A stretch of 64,000 nucleotides of DNA, from positions 44,627-108,626 of the forward strand of contig LAKY01000051.1 of the NCBI GenBank assembly GCA_000987045.1. Direction: 5' to 3'. Made by a program: the position numbers and the translations under genes. The notes under the pieces are model-generated. The model was not told the DNA's origin. It ran no database searches and was given only the letters and a program-made list of their open reading frames with translations. This DNA comes from Clostridiales bacterium PH28_bin88. Its GTDB lineage: Bacteria; Bacillota; PH28-bin88. Positions 49,842 through 60,629 of this stretch are shown piece after piece. Every line of letters starts with the position of its first letter. The first letter of the stretch is position 1.

Positions 49842-52139
49842 TTACTCCCGCACCGGCAGGTTGATGAGGAATGTGGTCCCCCGCCCTACCTCGCTGGTGA
49901 CCTGGATACTGCCCTCGTATTTTTTCACGATCCCATAGCTGACTGAAAGACCCAATCCCGTCCCTTCTCCCACCTCCTTGGTGGTAAAGAAGGGGTCGAA
50001 GATGCTGTGCAGGTTTTCCTCCGGGATACCGCAGCCGGTATCGGTAAACTCGACCTGGACGGACGGCCCCTCCGTGAGCCGCGTGCTGACGGAAAGTACA
50101 CCTCCTCCAGGCATGGCCTGGCAGGCATTCAGGATGATGTTGAGGAAAACCTGTTCCAGTTCGTTACGGTTAACCGGGAGTTCCGGCAGGTCTTTGGCCA
50201 GGGCGAGTTCCAGCCTGATGCCGCCCTTTTTCATCTGGTTCCCCGCCAGGTTGAGGGTATGAGCTACCAGTTCATTGAGCTGGTAATGGGCCAATTCCTG
50301 GGGCGAGGGGCGGGCGAAGTTCAACAGGTTTCGGACGATGGTGGTGATGCGGTCCACTTCCTCGGTAATAATCCCCAGGTAGCGGGAGGCCTGGGGGGCA
50401 TCGCCCATGCGCCGTGCCAGCACCTCGGTGTAACCGGAGATGAGGGTCAACGGGTTATTGATTTCATGGGCAACCCCTGCCGCCAGCCTGCCGATAGAAG
50501 CCAGCCGGTTAGCCTCCATCAACTGAGTCTCCAGCTTCTTCTTTTCAGTAATGTCCTCACAGATTAATACCGCCCCGTAAACCCCGCCCTGTTCCTCCCG
50601 CAGGGGATACCCCTTGACGTTGGCCACTAACACCCGCTTCCCCAGCCGAAGCCGCAAGGCATCAGCCCGCCCCGGTTCACCTCGCTCCAATGCCTGGGCC
50701 AGGATACCCCGCACCTCCTCCCGGTCCAGGTGAGGAAGCGCCTCGTAGATGCCCCGTCCCAGCACCTCTTCGCGGGGCCGGTCAGTTACCTGGCCCTGGC
50801 TATCGTTAAAGGTGGTAACGATACCCTCCCGGTTGATCACGACGATCCCTTCAGCGATGCTCTCCACGATGTTTTTGTTGTAGTCCTTCAGGTAGGCCAG
50901 TTCCCGGTTACTCTTTTCCAGGTGGTTGATCAGGTACGGCAGGCACATCCGGTTCTCCGCCAGCCCTTGAAAGACCGCCACCGCCTTTTCCCGGCAGGTG
51001 TTGTAGCCACAGGCGCCGCAGTTCAACTCGTCCTCCGGGCGGGTTTTGTCCAGTTCCCGCAGGATTCCCAGCACCTGCTCCTCGGTAGGCATGGTGTGAG
51101 CGACACTCCGGTCGGTATAAGTCCTGCGGAGGTCTACCTGCGGTCGCAGCCCACCTGACGTACCGGAAGATGCCTGTGAGCCCACCCGCCAGTACTCCGC
51201 CACCGCCTTCTGGCGGGTATATGGCGGGAGGGAAGTCTCCATCACAGGCCCGTTGATGCAGCCCTCACAGAACAGGATATCCACAAACTCGGGGTCAAAG
51301 TGGTGATGCCGCAGCCCTTCCAGGAACTCCAGGCAGTTTTCTTTACCACTGACGGTCACGATCTCGTTTTCCAGGATGTCCGCCCGGAGGGCTGCGCTCC
51401 TTAACAGCCCGCCTGGGAGAGGGTAGATGCTTCCCAGGCCGGGCCAGGGGTTATCCGCTTTTCCCGGCAACAGGCGGGCGGGCTTAATTCCCCGTTCTTC
51501 CAGGAGCAACCGCAGTTCCCGGAAGATCAGCACCGCGTCTACCGCTCCGGACACCAGCGGGTCACGGGCTTCTTCCTTTTTGGCCACACAGGGGCCGATG
51601 AAAACCACCGGGGTATCCGCACCCCACCACTCCTTCACCACCCTGCCGGTGGCCACCATGGGAGACACCACCGGCACCAGCCTGGGGATCAGTTCCGGGT
51701 AATATTTTTCCACCAGGTTTATGATGGCGGGGCAAGCGGTGCTGATCAGCCCCCGCTGCCGGCCTGGAGCGGCAAGTACCTCCCGGTATGCTTCCGAAAC
51801 CAGGGAGGCCCCGTAGGCCACCTCCACCACCGCCGCGAACCCCAACCAGCGCAGTGCTGTGACAACCTGAGAGGCATAGGGGTGATACTCGGCCACGAAG
51901 GAAGGCGCCAGGCAGGCCACCGCCCTGCCTCCCCGCAAAAAACCCTCCACCTTATCCAACTCCCGCTCGATGAACTTGGCCTTTTGGGAGCAGACCTTCA
52001 CACAGTGGCCGCAGGCGATGCACAGCTCGCCGATCACCTTGGCCTGTTCATTCTCCACTTTGATGGCCTTGGCCGGGCAGTGACGGACGCAGGAATAGCA
52101 CTTGCGACAGCGGCCCTCCACCGTGGTAACAACACCCAT
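49842..52139 (-). CDS. Sensor histidine kinase with [FeFe]-hydrogenase-like input domain
   Basis: A 765-aa chimera. It opens with two [4Fe-4S] motifs ([22 protein letters not shown]), then a hydrogenase-like domain (about 75-300; L1 STACPAII near 134, L2 GPCVAKK near 182, L3 CEGCINGP near 291). A further FeS motif [13 protein letters not shown] near 374 is followed by PAS (about 415-535) and a kinase core with H-box [12 protein letters not shown] near 556 and N/G boxes to the end. H-cluster ligands are reduced compared with HydA, as in sensory group C enzymes. It likely senses H2 or redox state and phosphorylates the adjacent regulator. The ATG at 52139 has GGAGGG 7 bases upstream. Confidence 0.93.
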   Translation of the reverse strand: MGVVTTVEGRCRKCYSCVRHCPAKAIKVENEQAKVIGELCIACGHCVKVCSQKAKFIERELDKVEGFLRGGRAVACLAPSFVAEYHPYASQVVTALRWLGFAAVVEVAYGASLVSEAYREVLAAPGRQRGLISTACPAIINLVEKYYPELIPRLVPVVSPMVATGRVVKEWWGADTPVVFIGPCVAKKEEARDPLVSGAVDAVLIFRELRLLLEERGIKPARLLPGKADNPWPGLGSIYPLPGGLLRSAALRADILENEIVTVSGKENCLEFLEGLRHHHFDPEFVDILFCEGCINGPVMETSLPPYTRQKAVAEYWRVGSQASSGTSGGLRPQVDLRRTYTDRSVAHTMPTEEQVLGILRELDKTRPEDELNCGACGYNTCREKAVAVFQGLAENRMCLPYLINHLEKSNRELAYLKDYNKNIVESIAEGIVVINREGIVTTFNDSQGQVTDRPREEVLGRGIYEALPHLDREEVRGILAQALERGEPGRADALRLRLGKRVLVANVKGYPLREEQGGVYGAVLICEDITEKKKLETQLMEANRLASIGRLAAGVAHEINNPLTLISGYTEVLARRMGDAPQASRYLGIITEEVDRITTIVRNLLNFARPSPQELAHYQLNELVAHTLNLAGNQMKKGGIRLELALAKDLPELPVNRNELEQVFLNIILNACQAMPGGGVLSVSTRLTEGPSVQVEFTDTGCGIPEENLHSIFDPFFTTKEVGEGTGLGLSVSYGIVKKYEGSIQVTSEVGRGTTFLINLPVRE

Positions 52140-52314
52140 GGCCATTCCCTCCGGTTAATTTGTGAAAGAGAGTGCTTTCCCTAGTACACTATATTCGCCT
52201 TCGCCCGGTTCTCTCCTGCCGGTATGAGAAAAAGCAGCTTAACCATTTCGCAAGACTCCGGTGTGCAAAATATTTGTAATTTTCCCTCAAGCAGAAAAGG
52301 GGAACGGATGCTAT

Positions 52315-52351
52315 CCGGCGAAATTTGTTAAGCAACGCCGGACTTTTTTTT
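52315..52351 (+). terminator. Leader terminator upstream of the QueG-like gene
   Basis: CCGGCG (52315-52320) and CGCCGG (52336-52341) close a 15-base loop and are followed by ACTTTTTTTT. It lies about 40 bases before the plus-strand gene. Two further small hairpins precede it (TTCCC/GGGGA near 52282-52303 and CGGAT/ATCCG near 52304-52317). The CGGAT helix shares bases with the terminator arm, so an alternative fold (attenuator or riboswitch) is possible. The divergent gap 52140-52314 shows no other clear feature. Confidence 0.65.
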
Positions 52352-52389
52352 GCTATGCATATTAAAAGACTTAAATGGGGGTGGACCAT

Positions 52390-53154
52390 GTGAAGGAAAG
52401 GATTAGAAGATTCGTAACGGGACTTGATGTGGACGACGTAGGATTTGCGGCTAGCCGTGATTATCTAAGTCCGCGGTCCCCGGAACTGGAAAGTATATTC
52501 CCGGGGGTTAAGTCGCTGGTGGTACTGGCCTTCAAGGAACTGGCCAACTGCGAGAGTGAAAACATGCCCATGGCCATGGGCGGGCGGCTGGACCTGATGG
52601 AGTTTTCCCGTTCCAGCAGCTACAAGACTGCCAGGTTTCTGGAAAAGGAATTCCACGGAAAGGCCATGACCGTCCCTGTTTCGTATCCCATGACCATGGA
52701 CTACACCACCATGGGTTCGGTGGGGGAAGTTTCCCTGCGCCATGCCGCGGTAGCAGCCGGCCTGGGCAACTTCGGGCGGCACAACCTGGTCATTCACCCT
52801 CGATTCGGTACCCGTGTTATTTTTACCGCGGTATTGACCGACCTGGAACTGCCCCCCGACCCTCCGGTTACGGAACCCCTGTGCACTCACTGCAACGCGT
52901 GTGTGGAAAACTGCCCGGTAGGCGCCCTGGATGAAGAGGGCAAGACCAAAGTCAACCAGTGCCTGAAAAACAGCCAGCCCTACGGCATCGGCTCCAACAT
53001 CCGCTTCTGGACCAGGTTTGTGGACAGCAACCCCGAGGAACAAAAAAAGATGGTCAAGGATGTAGAGTTTTGGCGGCTGTACCAGGCCGGCTTTATCGGG
53101 TTCCAGTATTTTTGCTTTAACTGCTTCAAGTCTTGCCCGGTGGGACAATTCTGA
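52390..53154 (+). CDS. QueG-like [4Fe-4S] protein (epoxyqueuosine reductase-related)
   Basis: A 254-aa protein related to the QueG/DUF1730 and reductive-dehalogenase-like Fe-S family. It has LRHAAVAAGLGNFGRHNLVI near residue 115, a full [4Fe-4S] motif CTHCNACVENCPVGALD near 167 and a second Cys set CFNCFKSCPVG near the C-terminus. It is shorter than QueG (about 310-380) and lacks its C-terminal HEAT repeats, so tRNA modification is unlikely. A cobalamin- or Fe-S-linked reductase is a guess. GTG at 52390 follows GGGGGTGG by 5 bases. It is the only plus-strand gene. Confidence 0.8.
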   Translation: MKERIRRFVTGLDVDDVGFAASRDYLSPRSPELESIFPGVKSLVVLAFKELANCESENMPMAMGGRLDLMEFSRSSSYKTARFLEKEFHGKAMTVPVSYPMTMDYTTMGSVGEVSLRHAAVAAGLGNFGRHNLVIHPRFGTRVIFTAVLTDLELPPDPPVTEPLCTHCNACVENCPVGALDEEGKTKVNQCLKNSQPYGIGSNIRFWTRFVDSNPEEQKKMVKDVEFWRLYQAGFIGFQYFCFNCFKSCPVGQF

Positions 53155-53193
53155 AAGTTGTACACACTCTTTCAATTCCATTGTCCTGCATCT

Positions 53194-53721
53194 TCAATCC
53201 GTCGGGCTATTCCCGGGTAACTTTTTGCTCATTGCTGAAAGAAACTGCAGCCAATTCTCCAGGCATTCCGCCAGGCGAGCGTGGGTATTCCGGGCTTCGG
53301 CCACCAGCGGGTTGAATTTATCCCAGTCAGGAACCGGCGGAGCATATACATGGCGCGCCCTGTGCCTGAAACGCCTGTATTCATCCAGTACGGCAGTCAG
53401 TTCCGCGGATATTACCTCCGGTCGCACTTCGGGAATATCATAAGCCATGCGCTGGAGCAGGTCGCGGTGCCATTGTTCTCCGACGGGCACATCCTGGTCA
53501 ACAGAATTGGCAATACGTAGAAAAAGGTCTTCAATAGCGGTATAGAAGTTTTCCACCAAATGGGCCGCACCGTTGATCTCCAGTTCGTTCAAGGTTTCCT
53601 GCTTGGACTTGTCCCAGGCCCTGGTCAGGGCTTCGGCCAAGGCTTCAATATTTCGCAGGTCGCGGGCCAGTTCGACGACCAGGATCTTGAGCCCGTTGCC
53701 GCTCTTACTCCGAAACGGCAT
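53194..53721 (-). CDS. HEPN-domain toxin-like protein (HepT-like)
   Basis: A 175-aa helical protein with the HEPN R-x4-H-x-Y motif as RHRARHVY near residue 118, the RNase active site of HepT toxins. The longer N-terminus (about 50 residues) is charged and helical. It overlaps the nucleotidyltransferase gene by 17 bases. HepT/MntA pairs are toxin-antitoxin systems in which the nucleotidyltransferase AMPylates the HEPN toxin. GGGGGAGA precedes the ATG. Confidence 0.75.
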   Translation of the reverse strand: MPFRSKSGNGLKILVVELARDLRNIEALAEALTRAWDKSKQETLNELEINGAAHLVENFYTAIEDLFLRIANSVDQDVPVGEQWHRDLLQRMAYDIPEVRPEVISAELTAVLDEYRRFRHRARHVYAPPVPDWDKFNPLVAEARNTHARLAECLENWLQFLSAMSKKLPGNSPTD

Positions 53722-54076
53722 AAAGTATCTCCCCCTCGCTGCGAATTACCTTGACCAGGGAAGGAGTGGCTTCGTAGAGGTCAACGAGATCAAAGGGAAA
53801 GTCCGTTAACTCCTCCAGGCGGCACTCGGCCCGCAAAAAAACCCCCGGATCCATCCCCTCCACGCCAAGGTCGATGTCCGAACCTTCACGGAAGCGTTCC
53901 GGGTAAAGGAGGGAGCCGAAAAGGTATACCCGCCGGGCGCCGAACTCTTTCCCCAGGACAGCGGCCATGACCCTGGCCTGGTCATAGGCCTTGCCGGCCA
54001 GGGCCGCATTCCGTTCCCTTTGCCGGCGCGCGTTTTCAATCCAGGCATTGATGTATGGTTCCCATTCGGGCCGCAT
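53705..54076 (-). CDS. Minimal nucleotidyltransferase (MntA-like antitoxin)
   Basis: A 123-aa MNT-family protein with GS-x(n)-DxD as FGSLLYPERFREGSDIDLGV near residue 51, followed by FDLVDLYEATPS near 94 with the third acidic position. It is paired head-to-tail with the HEPN gene (overlap). MntA enzymes inactivate HepT by adding AMP to its Tyr, which is present in the HEPN motif here. AGGGGGC lies upstream of the ATG. Confidence 0.8.
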   Translation of the reverse strand: MRPEWEPYINAWIENARRQRERNAALAGKAYDQARVMAAVLGKEFGARRVYLFGSLLYPERFREGSDIDLGVEGMDPGVFLRAECRLEELTDFPFDLVDLYEATPSLVKVIRSEGEILYAVSE

Positions 54077-54122
54077 CTACCGTAACGCCCCCTGTCCGGT
54101 TCCTGCTGAACCTGGATAAAAC

Positions 54123-54686
54123 TCAGAAGATACTTCCTATCTGAACTTCAAGTCCGGCTATTATACGCGACTTGACCGTGCCCTGCTGCTCCACTTCCTG
54201 GTCCAGGGCAAACTTCCCTTCCCGCAAACAAAAAACCTGCACCGACTTATTCTGGGGATCAACGATCCAGTATTCCCTGACGCCACTCTTTTCGTAAACC
54301 TTATACTTGCTCCGCAGGTCGTAATAACCTGTACCGGGGGAGAGAATCTCCACCACCAGGTCCGGGGCGCCGTTAATTCGCGTCTCTTCTACAATGGCAA
54401 GCCTTTCGTCAGAAATAAAGATTAGGTCCGGCTGGTAGGTTTCCGTTTCTGCCAGGTAGACATCCACAGGGGCGTCCAGAACAATACCCAACCTCTTCTC
54501 AAAGACAAAGCCCGCCATGTGTAATTGTAATTTTCCAGATACCAACTGGTGGTAGGGTGTAGGCGAGGGCGTCATTACCAGTTCCCCCCCGATAAGCTGA
54601 TAGGGTGAGCCTTCCGGCAGGCGGCAATAATCTTCATAGGTGAACCGTTCCCGGCCAGCCGCCAGCTCAGCCAGGATAGCGCTCAT
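54123..54686 (-). CDS. Uma2-family (DUF820) putative endonuclease
   Basis: A 187-aa PD-(D/E)xK-like protein. It has EDYCRLPEGSPYQLIGGELV near residue 18, YQPDLIFIS near 85, APDLVVEILSPGTGYYDLRS near 107 with the D...ExL core, KYKVYEKSGVREYWIVDP near 128. These proteins are frequent in multiple copies in some bacteria; their biological role is unclear. It is a single gene 46 bases upstream of the MNT gene, and probably in the same accessory block. Confidence 0.82.
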   Translation of the reverse strand: MSAILAELAAGRERFTYEDYCRLPEGSPYQLIGGELVMTPSPTPYHQLVSGKLQLHMAGFVFEKRLGIVLDAPVDVYLAETETYQPDLIFISDERLAIVEETRINGAPDLVVEILSPGTGYYDLRSKYKVYEKSGVREYWIVDPQNKSVQVFCLREGKFALDQEVEQQGTVKSRIIAGLEVQIGSIF

Positions 54687-54781
54687 TTTCCCACACCTCC
54701 ATTCCTTTGGTATTGATGTTATCCCTGGTATCTTTCTTTATTGTACCTGAGAGTGGCCGGTTGAGCAAGGGAAACAAAAAT

Positions 54782-54815
54782 AGCCCTTTGCACCTCGTTG
54801 GACGGGCAAAGGGCT
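54782..54815 (-). terminator. Terminator of gdhA
   Basis: AGCCCTTTGC (54782-54791) and GCAAAGGGCT (54806-54815) pair perfectly. On the minus strand ATTTTTG follows. It lies 16 bases after the gdhA stop. Confidence 0.85.
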
Positions 54816-54830
54816 TTGCATTTCTTAAAA

Positions 54831-56174
<1,344 letters not shown>

Positions 56175-56318
56175 TCATCTCCCTTCAGTTATTACTAGAA
56201 TTCACCATTCAGTTGTCAAGAATATTATACTACATTTACTGTATCATGTATATTGTATACTTATTAATTTAGCAATTTTTTCTTCTATAATTAAAATTAA
56301 AGGCAATGCGGTGGTAAG

Positions 56319-59279
56319 CTATATTCTTGCTTTATAGATGATGCCTGTAGAGCTTCTGCCATCAATTTTAACCAGAAAGGGTTCCTTACTTCTAATTAGT
56401 TTAACCTGGTTTGTCTGTTTTAACACCGGCTGATTACGAAGCCATTCCCAATCAATTCTTTCTGTAACATCGCTTTCGTATTTGACATGAAGATATCCCA
56501 TATTAAGAGATGTCAAGTTATGATAGAAATGGCTGCCGAGGGAGGGTTCAGCCTGAAGGTCCACCCTATCGGCTTCAACTACCACACGAGCCTGGGACAT
56601 TTGAGACCATACCAGAGGGATCCCGAGCCAGCGGTCTGATGTACCCAATCTCCCGAACCCGATGAGTATGCATTTGCGGTTTTCTTCAAACAATACTTTA
56701 TTTAGCTCTCCAATTTCGGCAGCTATTTGAAGGGTATTTTTCAGTTCAAAGCGATTCGGATCTACAAAAATGATATCATGAATGTCTTGATAGATGCCGT
56801 TGCCAATTGTGTGCCGGCTGGTACACAATATTTCCTCGTAATTTTCGGATTCTATTCTCACCTGAACGGGTTCTTTTCCTACCACCATCGGTCTAATCTG
56901 CAAGAAGTAGAATTCCTTCGGTTTGGTTTTATCCTTAGGAATATTTACGGCAAATTCGATTTCAACTTCGGAACCAAAAGCCTTTTTCCCCAGTTCGGTT
57001 AAATCCTTTATTATCTTAGTCAAAGGCAACAGTTCATGTTTGAGGATGGGAGCAAAGGTTATTAGCTTGGGGCCCTTGATGTTGATATGATCAAAGATAC
57101 AATCATTCTCGGGGGAATAGGTGCTCCCTACGTATTCTAACGTATGTTCTTCTTCAGCTCTAGAGAGAGGGAGCTTTTCGTAATTACAATTATCATCAAA
57201 GCCAAGTTCTTTATTCGATGAATTGTTCAGATACAGTGCATAAAAAGTGGATTGGGACTTTTTCAAAAACTCACCCGCGTTTGCATAAGGTGGATTCATT
57301 CTGGGATAAGCAGGTGAAAAGCGGTATACCTGTCCCCCTTCAACGATTATCTTGCCAAATCCCAGTGCAAGACTGACGATACCGTCTTCGGGCTTCATAT
57401 GGGAGTAGGGGTAAAAATTATATGATTGAGCTACGCCGGATACTACAGGATAGTAGAAGTCTCCATATTGTTCACCAACTAACTCTTGAATGATCACAGC
57501 CATTTTTTCCTCTTCAATACGAATATCCGCGTTTTTAGCATATTGCTTGGGGGAATCGTAGAAGACCGAAGCGTAAACAAGCTTAACAGCATCAGATATT
57601 TGCCTAAATCTGATCGTTGAATCGGGATGGTTATTGGGTAAAATATACGTCTTATAAATCCCCGCAAAAGGTAGCAGTTGCGAGTCTTCAAGTATACTTG
57701 ACGACCGGATAGCCAGAGGATAGTTAGCATATTGGATGAGTGTTCGTAAATTTGAATTGATCCCGGCTGGAAGTTCAGCTTCCAGGAATTTTCGCGCTAT
57801 TTCCTCTTCACTGCTTGAATTAGCCGTAAAATCATACAGCTTATTATTCTCCATAAATTCTTCAAAGACCTCACTGCAGACCACAAAAGTAAGCGGTGTC
57901 TTTACTTTGACGCCCGGGTATTTATCCACCATCTGGGATTCGGCAAGCAGGTGGTTAAAAAACGCAATTCCTCTGGCTTTCCCCCCCAGAGAACCACTCC
58001 CAAGTTTAATAAAAGTATTTTCCATATCCATTTTTGAAAGACCGAAATCAAGGATTACACCCGACTGGTATCTCTTGAAATAAGCTTTAACTATGTTCAG
58101 AACGCATTCCCTGAGATCAGAAATACTAGCTAAAGTTGTTACGTCAATCCGCCTCAGTTCTTCTGCCGTTTCAAATTCTGTGCGGGCTCTGAACCATCTT
58201 GAAAAATGGTTGTTTAACGCATGATAGTAGAGGCTTTCATCAGGAAGGTCCGCGATAATTTTTTCTAATTGCGTTATATCCGTAGCTTCAGCGATCACTC
58301 TTCCGTCCGGATATTTAAAGACAAAAGCGCCAAAACCATAGTTTTCAAGAATAAATGTCCTGAGGTCAAGAAGCAGGTTAGGGGAGTTTTTGTCCAGGTA
58401 GCTCACCTGAATGTTTTGCGCTTTTTCCGCATTCTCCTTTTCTTCTGATTGCAGCAAGAATGGAAGGGGCTCAGGGATCATTTCACTGACTTTTTGGACC
58501 AGCGCTAGACCGGCCCACGGATTGATTTTTCCATCTTGAGGGAAGCGAACGTCTGAAATCACGCCCAGCAGGTTGTGGCGGTATTTCTCAATAATGGTCA
58601 TGGCTTCTTCATAGGTTTCAGCAAGAAGTATCTTTGGCCTGGCCCTGACCCGAAGCAGTCTGTGACTGCTGTTTACAGCATGGGACACTAAATACCGCGT
58701 CTGTTTCATAAGCTCAGTATAGATAATGGATAGAAATTGCGAGTAGTAAACAGGAGAATCCTCCACAACAAGGATCACCTGGACACCCTGCCCGCAATCG
58801 TCTTCCACATTCTTCTGGTCTTCTACATACTTAATGATAGCGACCAGGATCTTGCTGTCTCCGGACCAGTAAAATACCCTGTCTATAGATTTGCTTTCCC
58901 TTACCTGGTTTATCATTTCCGCGGTTAGTCTTTCATAAGACAGCATAACCACAGGTAATTCAGGGTATAAGTCTTTTACTTTTTTCCCAAACTCCAAGGG
59001 ACTCATGTCACTGATGCGGGACATAGTAATGACAAGATGGTACGTCCTTTTCTGAAGTGCATCAAATGCTTCCTGTGCACAGGAAACTCTATGAATCCTT
59101 GGGACAAAATAGATACTTAAATCATAGTACTCGTTATAAATCCTTTCGGACAAACGACCGTCTTCCTCCAGGACAAAACCGTCATATGATGTGGATACAA
59201 GAAGTATTTCGGTGACCCTAAATTTCATTAGATCATGAAAACTTAAAGATTGAGTTTTGAAATCGCTGAAGTGCTCCAT
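56319..59279 (-). CDS. Receiver-like/PEP synthase ATP-grasp fusion protein
   Basis: A 986-aa protein. The N-terminal 300 residues hold two response-regulator-like folds (LVITMSRISDMSPLEFGKK near 82, VQVILVVEDSPVYYSQFL near 165). Residues about 420-850 are the nucleotide-binding domain of pyruvate, phosphate dikinase/PEP synthase (KLGSGSLGGKARGIAFF near 426, LAIRSSSILEDSQ near 518, EFYFLQIRPMVVG near 845). The swivelling phospho-histidine domain and TIM-barrel domain of true PEP synthase are absent, so it cannot make PEP alone. A phosphorelay role is a guess. The DNA is AT-rich like gdhA. TTAAGGAGGG precedes the ATG. Confidence 0.8.
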   Translation of the reverse strand: MEHFSDFKTQSLSFHDLMKFRVTEILLVSTSYDGFVLEEDGRLSERIYNEYYDLSIYFVPRIHRVSCAQEAFDALQKRTYHLVITMSRISDMSPLEFGKKVKDLYPELPVVMLSYERLTAEMINQVRESKSIDRVFYWSGDSKILVAIIKYVEDQKNVEDDCGQGVQVILVVEDSPVYYSQFLSIIYTELMKQTRYLVSHAVNSSHRLLRVRARPKILLAETYEEAMTIIEKYRHNLLGVISDVRFPQDGKINPWAGLALVQKVSEMIPEPLPFLLQSEEKENAEKAQNIQVSYLDKNSPNLLLDLRTFILENYGFGAFVFKYPDGRVIAEATDITQLEKIIADLPDESLYYHALNNHFSRWFRARTEFETAEELRRIDVTTLASISDLRECVLNIVKAYFKRYQSGVILDFGLSKMDMENTFIKLGSGSLGGKARGIAFFNHLLAESQMVDKYPGVKVKTPLTFVVCSEVFEEFMENNKLYDFTANSSSEEEIARKFLEAELPAGINSNLRTLIQYANYPLAIRSSSILEDSQLLPFAGIYKTYILPNNHPDSTIRFRQISDAVKLVYASVFYDSPKQYAKNADIRIEEEKMAVIIQELVGEQYGDFYYPVVSGVAQSYNFYPYSHMKPEDGIVSLALGFGKIIVEGGQVYRFSPAYPRMNPPYANAGEFLKKSQSTFYALYLNNSSNKELGFDDNCNYEKLPLSRAEEEHTLEYVGSTYSPENDCIFDHINIKGPKLITFAPILKHELLPLTKIIKDLTELGKKAFGSEVEIEFAVNIPKDKTKPKEFYFLQIRPMVVGKEPVQVRIESENYEEILCTSRHTIGNGIYQDIHDIIFVDPNRFELKNTLQIAAEIGELNKVLFEENRKCILIGFGRLGTSDRWLGIPLVWSQMSQARVVVEADRVDLQAEPSLGSHFYHNLTSLNMGYLHVKYESDVTERIDWEWLRNQPVLKQTNQVKLIRSKEPFLVKIDGRSSTGIIYKARI

Positions 59280-59455
59280 GCCGTCCCTCCTTAAGGAAAG
59301 ATAAGTTTCCGGATAATCGCCTCAGCAAATAATTGCCAAGCTAATCAGACTATAGCATACCCTCAGTCTTGTTAGGTTATACTGCATTCTCCTGCTTACA
59401 ACAGCCAACGATAATCCTGACGGCAATCTAAAATATAGTCAACGTATACTGGTGA

Positions 59456-59563
59456 TCCTCCAGGCCGCGCAGGTCCCGCGGCTTTTCCTTGGCCAGCATC
59501 AGCCAATACGAACTGACAGCGTAGCGGGAGCAGGCCCACCGGTGTATTCGTCTACAAGACAGA
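59456..59563. repeat. Direct repeat, left copy (flanks vapBC)
   Basis: A roughly 108-base segment (CCTCCAGGCCGCGCAGGTCC ... CGTCTACAAGACAG) is repeated at 60444-60557 with roughly 85% identity by eye. On the minus strand it encodes fragments such as MLAKEKPRDLRGLED and stops soon after. It probably derives from the 3' end of a duplicated gene or element I cannot name. The rest of the 59280-59606 interval is AT-rich and shows nothing else I can support. Confidence 0.7.
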
Positions 59564-59606
59564 GGAATCTTCCCCATGTCTCAGTCCCCATGTCTTGTAG
59601 ATAAAT

Positions 59607-60026
59607 CTACCCAACGTCCTCAGGTTCGACCCTTTTCACCCAATCCAAGCGATCAAAATCACGGTCAAAAGATACTATTATCCGCCGCCCTGCTTGATGC
59701 ATGACCACGCCCAACCAGCAATCCCCGAACGATATATTTCTTTCCCCGTATACTCCAAGCGCCTCTGTAACATGTTCAGAATTCGAAACAACCAGTCCTG
59801 GCATAGCAATGAACTCTAATAGCTCTGATGCAATATCTTTCCTGCCCACCTTATAGGTACGTTCCAACGTGAAGACAATTTCCGCCAATGTCCACGCGTC
59901 AAGATGCAGCTTGACTTCATTCTTTGCTGCCCTGGAGAAGAGGTTGTAAACACTTTCTGCCTCTTGAGGCGGATCGCCGGTCAAAAGCCGGAGTACAATG
60001 TTCGCATCGATCTGAACCTCTTTCAT
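59607..60026 (-). CDS. vapC: PIN-domain toxin (VapC-like)
   Basis: A 139-aa PIN-fold RNase. The acidic active-site residues appear in VQIDANIVLRLLTGD (first Asp) near residue 4, WTLAEIVFTLERTY (Glu) near 42, ISFGDCWLGVVMHQAG (Asp) near 94 and VSFDRDFDRLDW (Asp) near 118. The ATG overlaps the antitoxin stop (ATGA). VapC toxins cleave RNA and are neutralised by the adjacent antitoxin. It lies between two 110-base direct repeats. Confidence 0.9.
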   Translation of the reverse strand: MKEVQIDANIVLRLLTGDPPQEAESVYNLFSRAAKNEVKLHLDAWTLAEIVFTLERTYKVGRKDIASELLEFIAMPGLVVSNSEHVTEALGVYGERNISFGDCWLGVVMHQAGRRIIVSFDRDFDRLDWVKRVEPEDVG

Positions 60027-60310
60027 GGCTTTTTCTCTCCTATGTTTTTTGACCGGTTGTAATTTACAACAGACTCCGCAATTGCCTCCTCAGCAGCAAT
60101 CTCTTCAGCATCAAATCCAGGGAATTGGTTTTTGCCCGCAAACACCCCGAAAAACTCTTTATAAGATGTGCGTTGTTTGATGGGCTGCATAACAGCCCTA
60201 TTATTTTCTACAGTGATAAGTATTCCGTCCCTTTCTTTCAATCCTAAAGCCAGCCTGACTTCCTTTGGCAAAGTAAGTACACCTTTTTGGCGTAAGTACG
60301 CTACAGGCAT
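60023..60310 (-). CDS. vapB: AbrB-type antitoxin (VapB-like)
   Basis: A 95-aa protein with an N-terminal SpoVT/AbrB swapped-hairpin domain (VAYLRQKGVLTLPKEVRLAL near residue 3, then LKERDGILITVENN). An acidic C-terminus (FDAEEIAAEEAIAESVV) would wrap the PIN toxin. AAGGAG lies before the ATG. AbrB-PIN pairing is a standard VapBC arrangement, normally self-repressed by binding its own promoter. Confidence 0.9.
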   Translation of the reverse strand: MPVAYLRQKGVLTLPKEVRLALGLKERDGILITVENNRAVMQPIKQRTSYKEFFGVFAGKNQFPGFDAEEIAAEEAIAESVVNYNRSKNIGEKKP

Positions 60311-60443
60311 TTACATCCACACTCCTTTAATAAGATCCTGACTATATTTATTTTATCGGGTTTGGTTGCTAAGAGCAATAATTATCTGAAAAAGTAACCC
60401 GTCATTAGTCACAGTTTTCTGTACTGTAATCGCCGGCCACCAG

Positions 60444-60557
60444 CTGTCCTCCAGGCCGCGCAGGTCCTGCAGTTTATCCCTGGCCAGCATCAGACCAGGG
60501 GAACTGACAGCGTAGCGGGAGCATGCCCTACCGGCGTATTCGTCTACAAGACAAAGA
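60444..60557. repeat. Direct repeat, right copy (flanks vapBC)
   Basis: This copy reads CCTCCAGGCCGCGCAGGTCC at its left end and CGTCTACAAGACA at its right, matching 59456-59563. On the minus strand it encodes LVDEYAGRACSRYAVSS and later LARDKLQDLRGLED in one open frame. It directly abuts the 3' end of the group II intron at 60563, so it is the 3' exon of that intron's insertion site. Confidence 0.7.
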
Positions 60558-60595
60558 TCGCGGTAGGAACGCCCGTTACCGGGCGCCCCCCGCAG

Positions 60596-60629
60596 AGATC
60601 CGTACGTGAGGAATTACCTCATACGGCTC
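60596..60629 (-). ncRNA. Domain V of the outer group II intron
   Basis: The 34-base hairpin GAGCCGTATGAGG...CCTCACGTACGGATC carries the conserved AGC-type triad region (GAGCC), tetraloop-like turn (TAATT) and 2-base bulge arrangement of bacterial domain V. It locates the catalytic centre and shows that the intron lies on the minus strand. Confidence 0.88.

Noticed and set aside
52390..53154. Annotation as queG
   Set aside because: Shorter than QueG and without its C-terminal repeat domain; only family-level similarity is supported.
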